From IMG/VR virus record IMGVR_UViG_3300028809_000055, positions 1 through 28,927 of that record: a DNA stretch of 28,927 nt; one strand, given 5' to 3'. The DNA comes from a virus. A program made the translations under genes and the position numbers. Every line of letters begins with the position of its first letter. Position 1 is the stretch's first letter. Below are positions 8,690 through 15,828 of the stretch, in pieces. The notes beneath the pieces were generated by a model. That model did no database searches. It saw only the letters and a program-made list of their open reading frames with translations, and was not told the origin of the DNA.

Positions 8690-8717
8690 GCCAGGGAGCC
8701 AGTAACGGCTCCCTGGC
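8690..8717 (-). terminator. Intrinsic terminator or attenuator after coat gene
   Basis: A perfect 11-bp stem (GCCAGGGAGCC / GGCTCCCTGGC, read on the minus strand) with a 6-base loop lies 12 bases after the coat stop codon and is followed on the minus strand by CCTTTTAGG. The short U run suggests partial termination or mRNA 3'-end protection, consistent with high coat expression relative to tail genes. Confidence 0.75.
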
Positions 8718-8728
8718 TTTGAGTAGGA

Positions 8729-10102
8729 TTAGCCGACAAGCACTGCACCAAGATCGGTGTCAAGAACCTGGATACCAGCAAGGAAGTCCAGAGTCCACAT
8801 ATGCTTCTGATACGTGGCATCGTAGCTAATGGTGCTACGCATTGCCAGACCATTCATGCTAACGCTGCTGGAAAGCGCACCAGCACCGCTCTTAACCGGA
8901 GCAAGACCGCGGATCGCGAGTGTGATCGCGTCCCGGTGAATGCACAGGTTGTAAGCACCAGCCGGACCGATGTTAACCGTAGCGTCGTTAACAATAGCAT
9001 CGGCCAGTGCCCGGTCAAGGGTAATGCCCGTAGTACCGTTAACAGCGATGATGGTGTAACGGTTGGTCGTATCCGTACCGAAGGTAACGAACTGGCCAAC
9101 ACGCGGAGCCACCGTGAAACCATCAACAGTGATTTCCTTAGACCAACCAGCCGCGTAACCTGCAAGCAGGTTAACAGCACCCGGCGTATAGACAGTCACG
9201 GTCGCATCGTCGGCAACAGCGCGAACAAGGCCATACGAAAGCGTAATAGCCGTGGTCGGAGCAGTACCAGTACGAGCCGAAACTTGGTAAGGAATACCGT
9301 CGATAGCAACCCACGTACCAACAGTGATTTCGCCCGTACCGGTGTCAACGGTAAGAGCTGTATCACCAACATTGTAACCCGCGGCGTTATTGATAGCAAA
9401 CGAGCGAACGGTGTTGCCGTTAGCCACGTTAGCCATGTTGAGGTCTTTGTAGAAGTCAAAGCCCAACTTGTGACCGATGGTTGCATTACGCAGACCTTCG
9501 GTGTCACCGCGCTTATCAGCAGACGTGAACCATTCCGGACGCAGCATATCACCTTCAGTCTTGCTGCTCAGAATCAGGTTACGACCAGCCTCGTAAGCCT
9601 TGTTATCATCCATCACCTGACGGAGATCGATGATGTAATCCTTAACATTGCTGGTGGTAATGCCGTTAAGCTTACCAGCAACGTTAGGAAGGAATCGAGG
9701 ATACTGGCCGAGAACCGTCCGGTCAACCATACGAGCCAAAGCGATAGCTGCCGGACGAGCGTACTCTTCCGAAAGCTTCTTCATCGACATCGTCTCTTCG
9801 ATATCGTCGATGGTGAACGTAACGTGGCACCACTGGTCCAGCGTAACCTGGACGTTATCAGCGATCGCGTCCTGAATGGTGACAGCGTCACCCTTCACCT
9901 TACGCTTACCCTCGAACTCACGCGGACGACGGGTGTTAACCACGTCACCGAACTTCTGGAAATACTTCTCAAAGTCGCGGTTCACAAGGCTAGCCGCAAC
10001 CATATTTTCTTCAAGAATAGCAAGCGTCTCATTCGCCCACCACTCCGGAATGTACGGGTCGATCTGGTTGTCGAAGTAGGTAACAGTCTTGAGCTTTAAC
10101 AT
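8729..10102 (-). CDS. Major capsid (coat) protein, P22 gp5-like
   Basis: Predicted 457 residues, with AAAAGGGT upstream of ATG 10102. It forms the head shell. The N-terminal third has the P22-coat-like pattern: an N-terminal helix (WWANETLAILEENMVAASLV), FEKYFQKFGDVVNTRRPREF and later DIEETMSMKKLSEEYARPAA and QVMDDNKAYEAGRN. Residues ~242-306 and ~320-378 are two successive beta domains (VGTWVAIDGIPYQV with YGLVRAVADDATVTVY; VGQFVTFG with LADAIVNDATVNI), probably surface insertions; the same module is in the tail tube protein. The C-terminus resumes the shell core. The first ten residues (MLKLKTVTYF) resemble those of the scaffold gene product. The antisense strand also carries a long open frame, a by-product of codon bias. 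Confidence 0.88.
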   Translation of the reverse strand: MLKLKTVTYFDNQIDPYIPEWWANETLAILEENMVAASLVNRDFEKYFQKFGDVVNTRRPREFEGKRKVKGDAVTIQDAIADNVQVTLDQWCHVTFTIDDIEETMSMKKLSEEYARPAAIALARMVDRTVLGQYPRFLPNVAGKLNGITTSNVKDYIIDLRQVMDDNKAYEAGRNLILSSKTEGDMLRPEWFTSADKRGDTEGLRNATIGHKLGFDFYKDLNMANVANGNTVRSFAINNAAGYNVGDTALTVDTGTGEITVGTWVAIDGIPYQVSARTGTAPTTAITLSYGLVRAVADDATVTVYTPGAVNLLAGYAAGWSKEITVDGFTVAPRVGQFVTFGTDTTNRYTIIAVNGTTGITLDRALADAIVNDATVNIGPAGAYNLCIHRDAITLAIRGLAPVKSGAGALSSSVSMNGLAMRSTISYDATYQKHMWTLDFLAGIQVLDTDLGAVLVG

Positions 10103-10111
10103 AATACCCTT

Positions 10112-10873
10112 TTACTTTTGATTTTTCCGCCAAGCACGATACTCGGCAGGATCACTAGGAGGAGGACCGCCACCGGCTTTGTTATTGCCGTTGGCACTTG
10201 GAGAACCACCAATTCCAGGTACACCGTTCACTAAAAAGAGATTAGAATAATCCGGATCTTCACGCAACTTACCAATTGCCTCTACAACGTCGAGTTCAAC
10301 GTCAACAGGCTTCTTGGTCTTAGGGTCAAGAACAGTCATAGGGAGCTTTGGAACGAAGCGACCAGTCGGCTGACCTTGATCGTCAACTTCCTCAACGACC
10401 TTAACTTTATGACCGAACATAGCGATAATCTGACTGGCTTTAGCAGCCTGATGCTTTGTAGCACCTTCCAAGAGAGCCTGAGTCGCAAGCGTAGTATGGA
10501 ACTGACTCTGCCACTTCTTAGCTTCATTGGCTAAGGTTTCAGTTTCAGTCTTGTACTTCTTGCTAACCTTCTCAAGTTCACCTGAAAGTTGCTGCTCCTT
10601 CGTCAAGTGCTGTTGTTGCAACGTAGTAATACGAGCATCAAGCTCGTCCTTCTGCTGTTGCGTCAAATTAGCATTTGAACGAATCTCTTCAAGCTGCTTT
10701 ACAAGCTGAGCGTTCTCCTGTTGTAGAGTACGCTTATGCTCCGCCATCATCTTGTTCACTTCATCTTGAGTGAACACCTTACCAGCCGGAGGCGGCGGGG
10801 GAGGCGGAGGCGGAGGAGGAGGCGGGGAGTTACCGTCGCCATCAAAGTAAGTCTTGGTCTTAATCCGAATCAC
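10112..10873 (-). CDS. Capsid scaffolding protein with polyproline tract
   Basis: Predicted 253 residues, immediately upstream of the coat gene and overlapping the head-completion gene by 4 bases. Residues 1-12 (MIRIKTKTYFDG) are followed by an uninterrupted run of 13 prolines at about 17-29, then FTQDEVNKMMAEHKR and a long charged coiled coil (about residues 35-130, rich in Gln, Glu, Lys), a more compact segment (ASQIIAMFGHKVKVVEEV) and a basic, disordered C-terminus ending DPAEYRAWRKNQK. Coiled-coil content, basic C-terminal helix and place next to the coat gene are typical of scaffolds that direct procapsid assembly and are then released. The proline tract is unusual. Confidence 0.82.
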   Translation of the reverse strand: MIRIKTKTYFDGDGNSPPPPPPPPPPPPPAGKVFTQDEVNKMMAEHKRTLQQENAQLVKQLEEIRSNANLTQQQKDELDARITTLQQQHLTKEQQLSGELEKVSKKYKTETETLANEAKKWQSQFHTTLATQALLEGATKHQAAKASQIIAMFGHKVKVVEEVDDQGQPTGRFVPKLPMTVLDPKTKKPVDVELDVVEAIGKLREDPDYSNLFLVNGVPGIGGSPSANGNNKAGGGPPPSDPAEYRAWRKNQK

Positions 10874-11391
10874 GAATCTCTCCTAAGTGAAACACCCAAC
10901 CGCGGACGTAAATAAGGCAATAACAAATTCCATGCAGTTTTGCATGGTATGCCTGAATTAATCCACGGCGGTATTGAACTCCGGTCGTAATCCGACCGTA
11001 ATCCACCATAACCCTGAGAGGACATAGCAAGGTTGTCTGCCTCAGTATCAGGATCAACCCCGTTAAGCAAGGCCAAAGCAAATTCGTATGTGGCTTGCCT
11101 AATGTCTACCGGAACTTCGGTGTCCGTGCCCCTAGGAAACTGCAAAGGTTGATCTTCGTCAGCTTTCTCACCTACGAAATTCAACCTATCAATCCGCTTC
11201 GTTGCACTAACCAAAGCTTGAAGTCGCTTTAATCTTTCCGTATAATGCCATCGTTGACCTTCAAGCATCATAGCGAAATAATTATCCGCTTCTTCGACAC
11301 TACCGTAGATTGGAAGTGTGGAACCATTGGCAACCACAACTTCCTGTGTCAGTAGAATAATGCTTTCAACCGACCGGATGATGATTGCCAT
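10870..11391 (-). CDS. Head completion adaptor (DnaT-like family) with extra N-terminal repeat
   Basis: Predicted 173 residues, ATG 11391 overlapping the stop of the upstream gene. From about residue 28 it follows the pattern of the phage 'DnaT-like' head-completion adaptors: YGSVEEADNYFAMMLEGQRW, then a helix with LVSATKRIDRLNFVGEKADE, LQFPRGTDTEVPVDIRQATY and a helix EFALALLNG. These bind under the portal. The first ~25 residues (IIRSVESIILLTQEVVVANG) are one copy of the 'S.I.LTQ.V.V' beta repeat found many times in the neighbouring fibre-like gene, so the adaptor seems to have gained this module. The C-terminal part (NLLLPYLRPRLGVSLRR) is basic. Confidence 0.72.
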   Translation of the reverse strand: MAIIIRSVESIILLTQEVVVANGSTLPIYGSVEEADNYFAMMLEGQRWHYTERLKRLQALVSATKRIDRLNFVGEKADEDQPLQFPRGTDTEVPVDIRQATYEFALALLNGVDPDTEADNLAMSSQGYGGLRSDYDRSSIPPWINSGIPCKTAWNLLLPYLRPRLGVSLRRDS

Positions 11392-12797
11392 TAGTTAATT
11401 CTAACCCCTTCAAATTCCAAAGTGACCGTAGAGCGATTACCTTGATCGCCCTCCCACCGGCCAACTTCTGAAAAACTGAATGGATTATTGGTGAATTGAA
11501 CTCTCCAGAGTTCACCCTTCCAATTCTCCAAAGTGAAGTAATTGCTATTGTTATTAAGTACAAAGTTCCTTAATTCAATAGCTTTACGCCGATCAATTAC
11601 AAAGCTATAATTCAACCTCGAAGTTAATGAAGCTCGAACATATACTCGACGATCCCCATTCATTGAACGTTTGATATTGATAGTTCCATTGGAACCTTCA
11701 AAATCATTAAATTCAGGAGTAGGCAACACAATTGCTTGTGTATCAGATCGCAAAGTAACAAGCCGACGAATCTTAACTACAATCAATTCCGGAACAGTTA
11801 CATACGTCCCATCACCCAAAGGCTTAGCAAAGCTACTATTGAATGTAATCGTGTTTGATACTGAACGATCAAACGTCGCATTCATTGCTAACGTTTGCGT
11901 CAATTCAATAGTATGGGATACTGACCTATTCCGAATCACAGACAGTGAGACTGTCTGGGTCAAAGTAGTCAATGAATTCGTTGCTTCATTGTATCTTGTA
12001 CGAACTAAATCTTGATCTAATGGAATCGTGCTACTTACAGACTCTTCGATTAACCGAGTGCCGCGTGCGTTCTGAACAAAAGCAAGAATACTACTTGCTT
12101 CAAGGTTCAGAGTTTTCTTGACTGTTACAGTTTGATTAAGATTAATCGTGCTTGTACGCGAGCGACCAATCGAATAACCAACTTCAACAGTTTGATTTAA
12201 AGCGATTTCACTATATGCGGCCTTAGCAGCAAACGCGCTTGCAGTGTGTGTTAATACTAATGTATTAGAGGTTGGTTTGCTTGCAAATCCTGACACAGAC
12301 TGTGAAAGCGCAATCGTGTTCTCAGCTGACCGATTATATAGACCTTCCAACGAAACAGTTTGAAAGGGGATCAGTAAGCTATTAAGAGAACGCTCTCGAC
12401 TGATCGTGTAACTTGCATCTTGTGTAAATTCAAGTTCATTTTCTGCGGCTACATTAACACCCTTAATTACCTCACTCGTTAAGGTAATTGTACTGCTAGC
12501 TTCAACCGCGATAGACTTATTAACTTCAACAGATTGTTGTAAGTTAATAGTGTTGTCTGCTTCTTCTTCATAAAGACCAGCAACAGTCGATGGATCGCTT
12601 AAGACTTCAACATATTCTTGAAAGCATCGAGCAGAAGAACGAGAAGTTGCTAGAACTTCCGCATATATTTGATATACCTGAGCATGTGGAGTACCAGTGC
12701 TCAGAACCTCACTATATATTTGTAAAATTCTAGCAACAGGAGCGCCAGATGCTAGAACTTCTACATATTCTTGATAGAGTCTAGCATTTGATGCCAT
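11391..12797 (-). CDS. Repeat-rich fibre / adhesin-like virion protein
   Basis: Predicted 468 residues in three parts. Residues 1-80 hold four ~20-residue repeats of form 'AR.YQ.YVEVLS.G...' (ARLYQEYVEVLASGAPV, ARILQIYSEVLSTGTPH, QVYQIYAEVLATSRSS, ARCFQEYVEVLSD). Residues ~85-340 hold about twelve ~20-residue repeats of form 'TI.L.Q.V......RS.S' (such as TINLNQTVTVKKTLNLEASS and TIELTQTLAMNATFDRSVSN), suggesting a trimeric beta fibre or solenoid. The last ~110 residues form a beta domain (INIKRSMNGDRRVYVRASL, ENWKGELWRVQF, VTLEFEGVRIN) similar to the 119-residue tail-tip protein at 678-1037. Located between the LamG-like gene and the head genes, which is unusual for tail adhesins. Attachment or decoration role is inferred. 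Confidence 0.65.
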   Translation of the reverse strand: MASNARLYQEYVEVLASGAPVARILQIYSEVLSTGTPHAQVYQIYAEVLATSRSSARCFQEYVEVLSDPSTVAGLYEEEADNTINLQQSVEVNKSIAVEASSTITLTSEVIKGVNVAAENELEFTQDASYTISRERSLNSLLIPFQTVSLEGLYNRSAENTIALSQSVSGFASKPTSNTLVLTHTASAFAAKAAYSEIALNQTVEVGYSIGRSRTSTINLNQTVTVKKTLNLEASSILAFVQNARGTRLIEESVSSTIPLDQDLVRTRYNEATNSLTTLTQTVSLSVIRNRSVSHTIELTQTLAMNATFDRSVSNTITFNSSFAKPLGDGTYVTVPELIVVKIRRLVTLRSDTQAIVLPTPEFNDFEGSNGTINIKRSMNGDRRVYVRASLTSRLNYSFVIDRRKAIELRNFVLNNNSNYFTLENWKGELWRVQFTNNPFSFSEVGRWEGDQGNRSTVTLEFEGVRIN

Positions 12798-12798
12798 A

Positions 12799-13854
12799 TT
12801 ACACCGTTACTTTCAATCCAAATTCAGCGGCATCAACATCAGATTTAGTCCAACCAGAGCTAGTACCTGGATTGGTTTCGTAAATCTGTTGATAATTTAC
12901 AGATGTTGCGCCAAGAGATTGATTAGAACCATCGTAATCAGTTCCACTGTGTCGAACTACAGGACATACAGAACGAGCGTCAGCATCAGTACGCAAACTA
13001 ATGTGATTAATGGATAGACCATGAATCACAGTTGTAGTTGAAAGCGTGTCTGTGAATGCATAAGTATCCTTATCATTAACAGCCGCACCATCATTATAGT
13101 CTGCGGTATTCAGTGCAGTTTCGTCAACCTGCTGGTAATTGTTAACAGAATTACCATCACTACCAGTGAAATTACTAGTATTACCGTTATCGTTAGGGTA
13201 CAATGTCTGAATCCGAGCATCACCTAACGGTGCATTATTAACTGAGCCAGTTAAATCAAGCCAATATACATCGTCGATAAAGGTAGTATTATTCGTAGCG
13301 GTATTCGGAGACGGACCGAGCAGACGAAACTTAGTAGCGTAAGCGTTAGCCGTATTCTGAGTATCTGCTGCGGCTGAAAGCGTAAGGACAGCAACACCAT
13401 CAAAATACAAAATAACGTCACTACCACCAATACTGTTGTTAATTGCCCATTTAAGCTCAACGTACTTCCACGTACCAGTCGTCAATGTCTCAGTAGTAGT
13501 ACCAAGAACAGTGGAAGTGGTAGCACGGCAAATAGATACAGTATTGTCTGTATTTAGACGCAAGAAAATCTGTACTGTTGTGTCATCAAACAACACCAAC
13601 ATATTACAGGTTTGCCCGGCTGTATCGTTTCTGAAAGCAAAACCAATTACACCACTAGCTTCATTAGAACCGAAAGCTTTTTCAATATAGTGGTTACTAT
13701 TGGTACAAGACAAATAGTTACCACTACCTGAACCAAAGCGTAAAGTTCCAGCAATATTACCCGTAGCTAACCCGGAGCTTGCAGTCCATTTTAGTTGAGT
13801 AACAAAATTACCAATTGTCGTCGTCCAGTCAAAACCTTCAGTGAACCTAAGCAT
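12799..13854 (-). CDS. Concanavalin/LamG-like tail or head fibre protein
   Basis: Predicted 351 residues, ATG 13854 adjoining the previous stop. Residues ~1-205 have the jelly-roll layout of LamG/concanavalin-like domains found in phage carbohydrate-binding proteins: MLRFTEGFDWTTTIGNFV, IAGTLRFGSGSGNYLSC, WKYVELKWAINNSIGGSDVI, LYFDGVAVLTLS and TFIDDVYWLDLTG. The C-terminal ~145 residues (RIQTLYPNDNGNTSNFTGSD, NYQQVDETALNTADY, NYQQIYETNPGTSSGWTKSD) match the accompanying domain in such proteins. Probably exposed on the virion and binds host surface glycans. The composition is rich in Thr, Asn and Ser, typical of beta fibres. It has no enzyme motif. Confidence 0.75.
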   Translation of the reverse strand: MLRFTEGFDWTTTIGNFVTQLKWTASSGLATGNIAGTLRFGSGSGNYLSCTNSNHYIEKAFGSNEASGVIGFAFRNDTAGQTCNMLVLFDDTTVQIFLRLNTDNTVSICRATTSTVLGTTTETLTTGTWKYVELKWAINNSIGGSDVILYFDGVAVLTLSAAADTQNTANAYATKFRLLGPSPNTATNNTTFIDDVYWLDLTGSVNNAPLGDARIQTLYPNDNGNTSNFTGSDGNSVNNYQQVDETALNTADYNDGAAVNDKDTYAFTDTLSTTTVIHGLSINHISLRTDADARSVCPVVRHSGTDYDGSNQSLGATSVNYQQIYETNPGTSSGWTKSDVDAAEFGLKVTV

Positions 13855-14055
13855 TTATACCTCTGTTAAAGCTTCAAGATACATTTGGCGATTACGGACA
13901 GCACCTTCACCACGACTCAAAACTTCGACAACTTGTTGATACGTTCGGGCGTGCGATGTACCTTTACCCAACAGTTCAACATATATCTGTCGAAGTCTTA
14001 CTGCCCCTTCACCAGAGCTTAGGACTTCAACTACGATTTGACTGTTACGGATCAT
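13855..14055 (-). CDS. Small protein made of three YVEVLS repeats
   Basis: Predicted 66 residues, starting with ATG 14055 inside the stop of the portal gene (ATGA). It consists almost only of three copies of the ~21-residue unit 'R.RQ.YVEVLS.GEGAV': NSQIVVEVLSSGEGAV, RLRQIYVELLGKGTSHA, RTYQQVVEVLSRGEGAV, with a partial fourth RNRQMYLEALTEV. The same unit opens the 468-residue protein at 11391-12797, so one probably derives from the other by duplication or splitting. Function unknown; a small linker or decoration protein near the portal is possible. Confidence 0.6.
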   Translation of the reverse strand: MIRNSQIVVEVLSSGEGAVRLRQIYVELLGKGTSHARTYQQVVEVLSRGEGAVRNRQMYLEALTEV

Positions 14056-15827
14056 TCAGCCCCTCTAGTTTTGTCCTGGGCGGGATTCGATTGCTTGTCT
14101 TTATTTTTCTGAGAATTATCCTTTTCACGCTTTGCATCAGCATCTTTACCTTGAACCGGAGCCTCATCAGGGTTACCGCGAGCGGCACCCTTAGCTTGAC
14201 TCTCAGCAATCAAGGCTAGACGCTTAGCATGTTCCTCTTGGGCCTTAGGTACAACCTTATCACCGTTAAAGCCAAGAGCATTGGAACCAGTAACTGCATC
14301 TACCATCCCAAGTTCCGAAGCTGTCTTAATCAAGTCAGGATCGGAAGAAATATACTCAGCTTCATCGATCTCTTGCTTAATCGTTTCAAGAGTTTTGTTA
14401 GCAACCTTATCTGAAAGCATAACATCAACAATTTGTTTCCCAACTTCCTTTGCAAAGGTTCGCGAAGGAGCGGAAGTCTTAATGTCGTTAAGTTTCTCAG
14501 CTTCATTAAGACGCTGTTCATCACTCTTGAGTGTATACTTAGGCGGATACTTAACTTCAGCAGGCTCTTCGCTTTCGTAGCCAGCCCAAATCTTGGCAAT
14601 TTCGCGTTCGCCCCATTCAAGCTCCAAGCCAATATAGCTTAAGCCTGATTCAATGCCACGATCGTCCATCTGCTTTGATTCAGCAGATGCGTGCTGAGGT
14701 TGAGCGTTAGAAGCTGCGACATCAATAAGTTCAAAGATGTCAGCTTTCATTTGCTCTTGCTTCTTCATGCTAGCAAGAAGCGGCTCAGTAGGTGGCGCAA
14801 TGAAATCGGGGCGATCAACACCCTTAGGATATTTGCGACCTTTCAAAGTACCTACAATTACTTCATCATCTCGGTCGGCTCGCTGCGAGTCAACATACGT
14901 CCCTTCGGCCGGGTCAACACTAGCATTACGAGCAATATTAGGCAAAGGAGGACGACGGTTATACACCTGAGCAGCAACAGGATCGAACTGCTCAGTGTAG
15001 AACGGAAAGTTCGCATTCTTGACATAGTTAAGGTCTGAAGAAGCTAGATTAAGAAGGCCAATTTGATAATCAGCAACGTCCGCTAATAAGCTTTCTTTCA
15101 AACCAAGAACTACGAAAGGCAAACGCTTCAAAGGAAGGGTGATTTCTGGCCCGTCCTTAATATCGTTTTCATCATCTTCGTCATTAGCAGTCCAGAATTG
15201 GATATGGACATAACCGTCTTCTCCAATCCACATATGACGAAAACGTTCCCGCGTTCCGCCAACTAAGCCTGTAGTTTGATCGTAAGTATAGTCTGTATCA
15301 CGAAGGAGAATGTTATAATATACAAATTCACCGTCGTAATACGACCAATTCCAACTAAGAATGTCTTCAGCTTTGTAAATATAAAGATAAGGCTTCTTAT
15401 CGTTATTCTTAGATAAAAGCTTACCGTCTAAGGGTGGTTTGTCAACGTATACTCCAACAGTTCGCATAGTCATCAGTTCAGGGAGAACCTTTTCTCCCAT
15501 GAACCGATTCATCGCAGAACCATAGAGATCTACGCCACCCTTTTCACCGTTACAAGCTGAAATATAAGACTTAGGACCACCAATGCGAACAATCTCAGAC
15601 ATTCGCGAATAGAAGGTATTTTTGAGCTTATTAATACCTGCTTTTGCGAACGAAGGAGAGTGGGCCATTGCCCTACGCTCCTTGAATTCATTTTCGTCTT
15701 CACGCTTTGAAAAACGAACTAAGTAGTTCTGAACAAAGTTACGTCCACCTTGGAAAGTTAGACGCCACTTAACGTAATCTTCATAGCTACGAAGATAATC
15801 GGGGTGTCTGATCGCTGAAATTTTCAT
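14052..15827 (-). CDS. Portal protein (DUF4055-like)
   Basis: Predicted 591 residues directly after the large terminase, as expected of the dodecameric ring through which DNA enters the head. The N-terminus HPDYLRSYEDYVKWRLTFQG and FVQNYLVRFSKREDENEF, followed by FAKAGINKLKNTFYSRM, matches the pattern of the DUF4055 portal family. Further: MRTVGVYVDKPP, YIYKAEDILSWNWSYYDGEF, LPFVVLGLKESLLADVADYQ and a long helix region (SAESKQMDDRGIESGLSYIG, ELEWGEREIAKIWAG) corresponding to stem and clip. About 60 residues at the C-terminus are charged and disordered (DADAKREKDNSQKNKDKQ). No catalytic motif. Stop overlaps the next gene by 4 bases. Confidence 0.85.
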   Translation of the reverse strand: MKISAIRHPDYLRSYEDYVKWRLTFQGGRNFVQNYLVRFSKREDENEFKERRAMAHSPSFAKAGINKLKNTFYSRMSEIVRIGGPKSYISACNGEKGGVDLYGSAMNRFMGEKVLPELMTMRTVGVYVDKPPLDGKLLSKNNDKKPYLYIYKAEDILSWNWSYYDGEFVYYNILLRDTDYTYDQTTGLVGGTRERFRHMWIGEDGYVHIQFWTANDEDDENDIKDGPEITLPLKRLPFVVLGLKESLLADVADYQIGLLNLASSDLNYVKNANFPFYTEQFDPVAAQVYNRRPPLPNIARNASVDPAEGTYVDSQRADRDDEVIVGTLKGRKYPKGVDRPDFIAPPTEPLLASMKKQEQMKADIFELIDVAASNAQPQHASAESKQMDDRGIESGLSYIGLELEWGEREIAKIWAGYESEEPAEVKYPPKYTLKSDEQRLNEAEKLNDIKTSAPSRTFAKEVGKQIVDVMLSDKVANKTLETIKQEIDEAEYISSDPDLIKTASELGMVDAVTGSNALGFNGDKVVPKAQEEHAKRLALIAESQAKGAARGNPDEAPVQGKDADAKREKDNSQKNKDKQSNPAQDKTRGAE

Positions 15828-15828
15828 T

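Noticed and set aside
8801-10099. Plus-strand open frame of 432 codons opposite the coat gene
   Set aside because: The coat protein frame has clear family pattern and ribosome site; the antisense frame has low-complexity Ser/Arg/Asn/Thr composition expected from codon bias of the real gene.
10935-10952. CCATGCA-GTTT-TGCATGG hairpin
   Set aside because: Lies inside the head-completion coding sequence, without a U run; no sign of a regulatory role.
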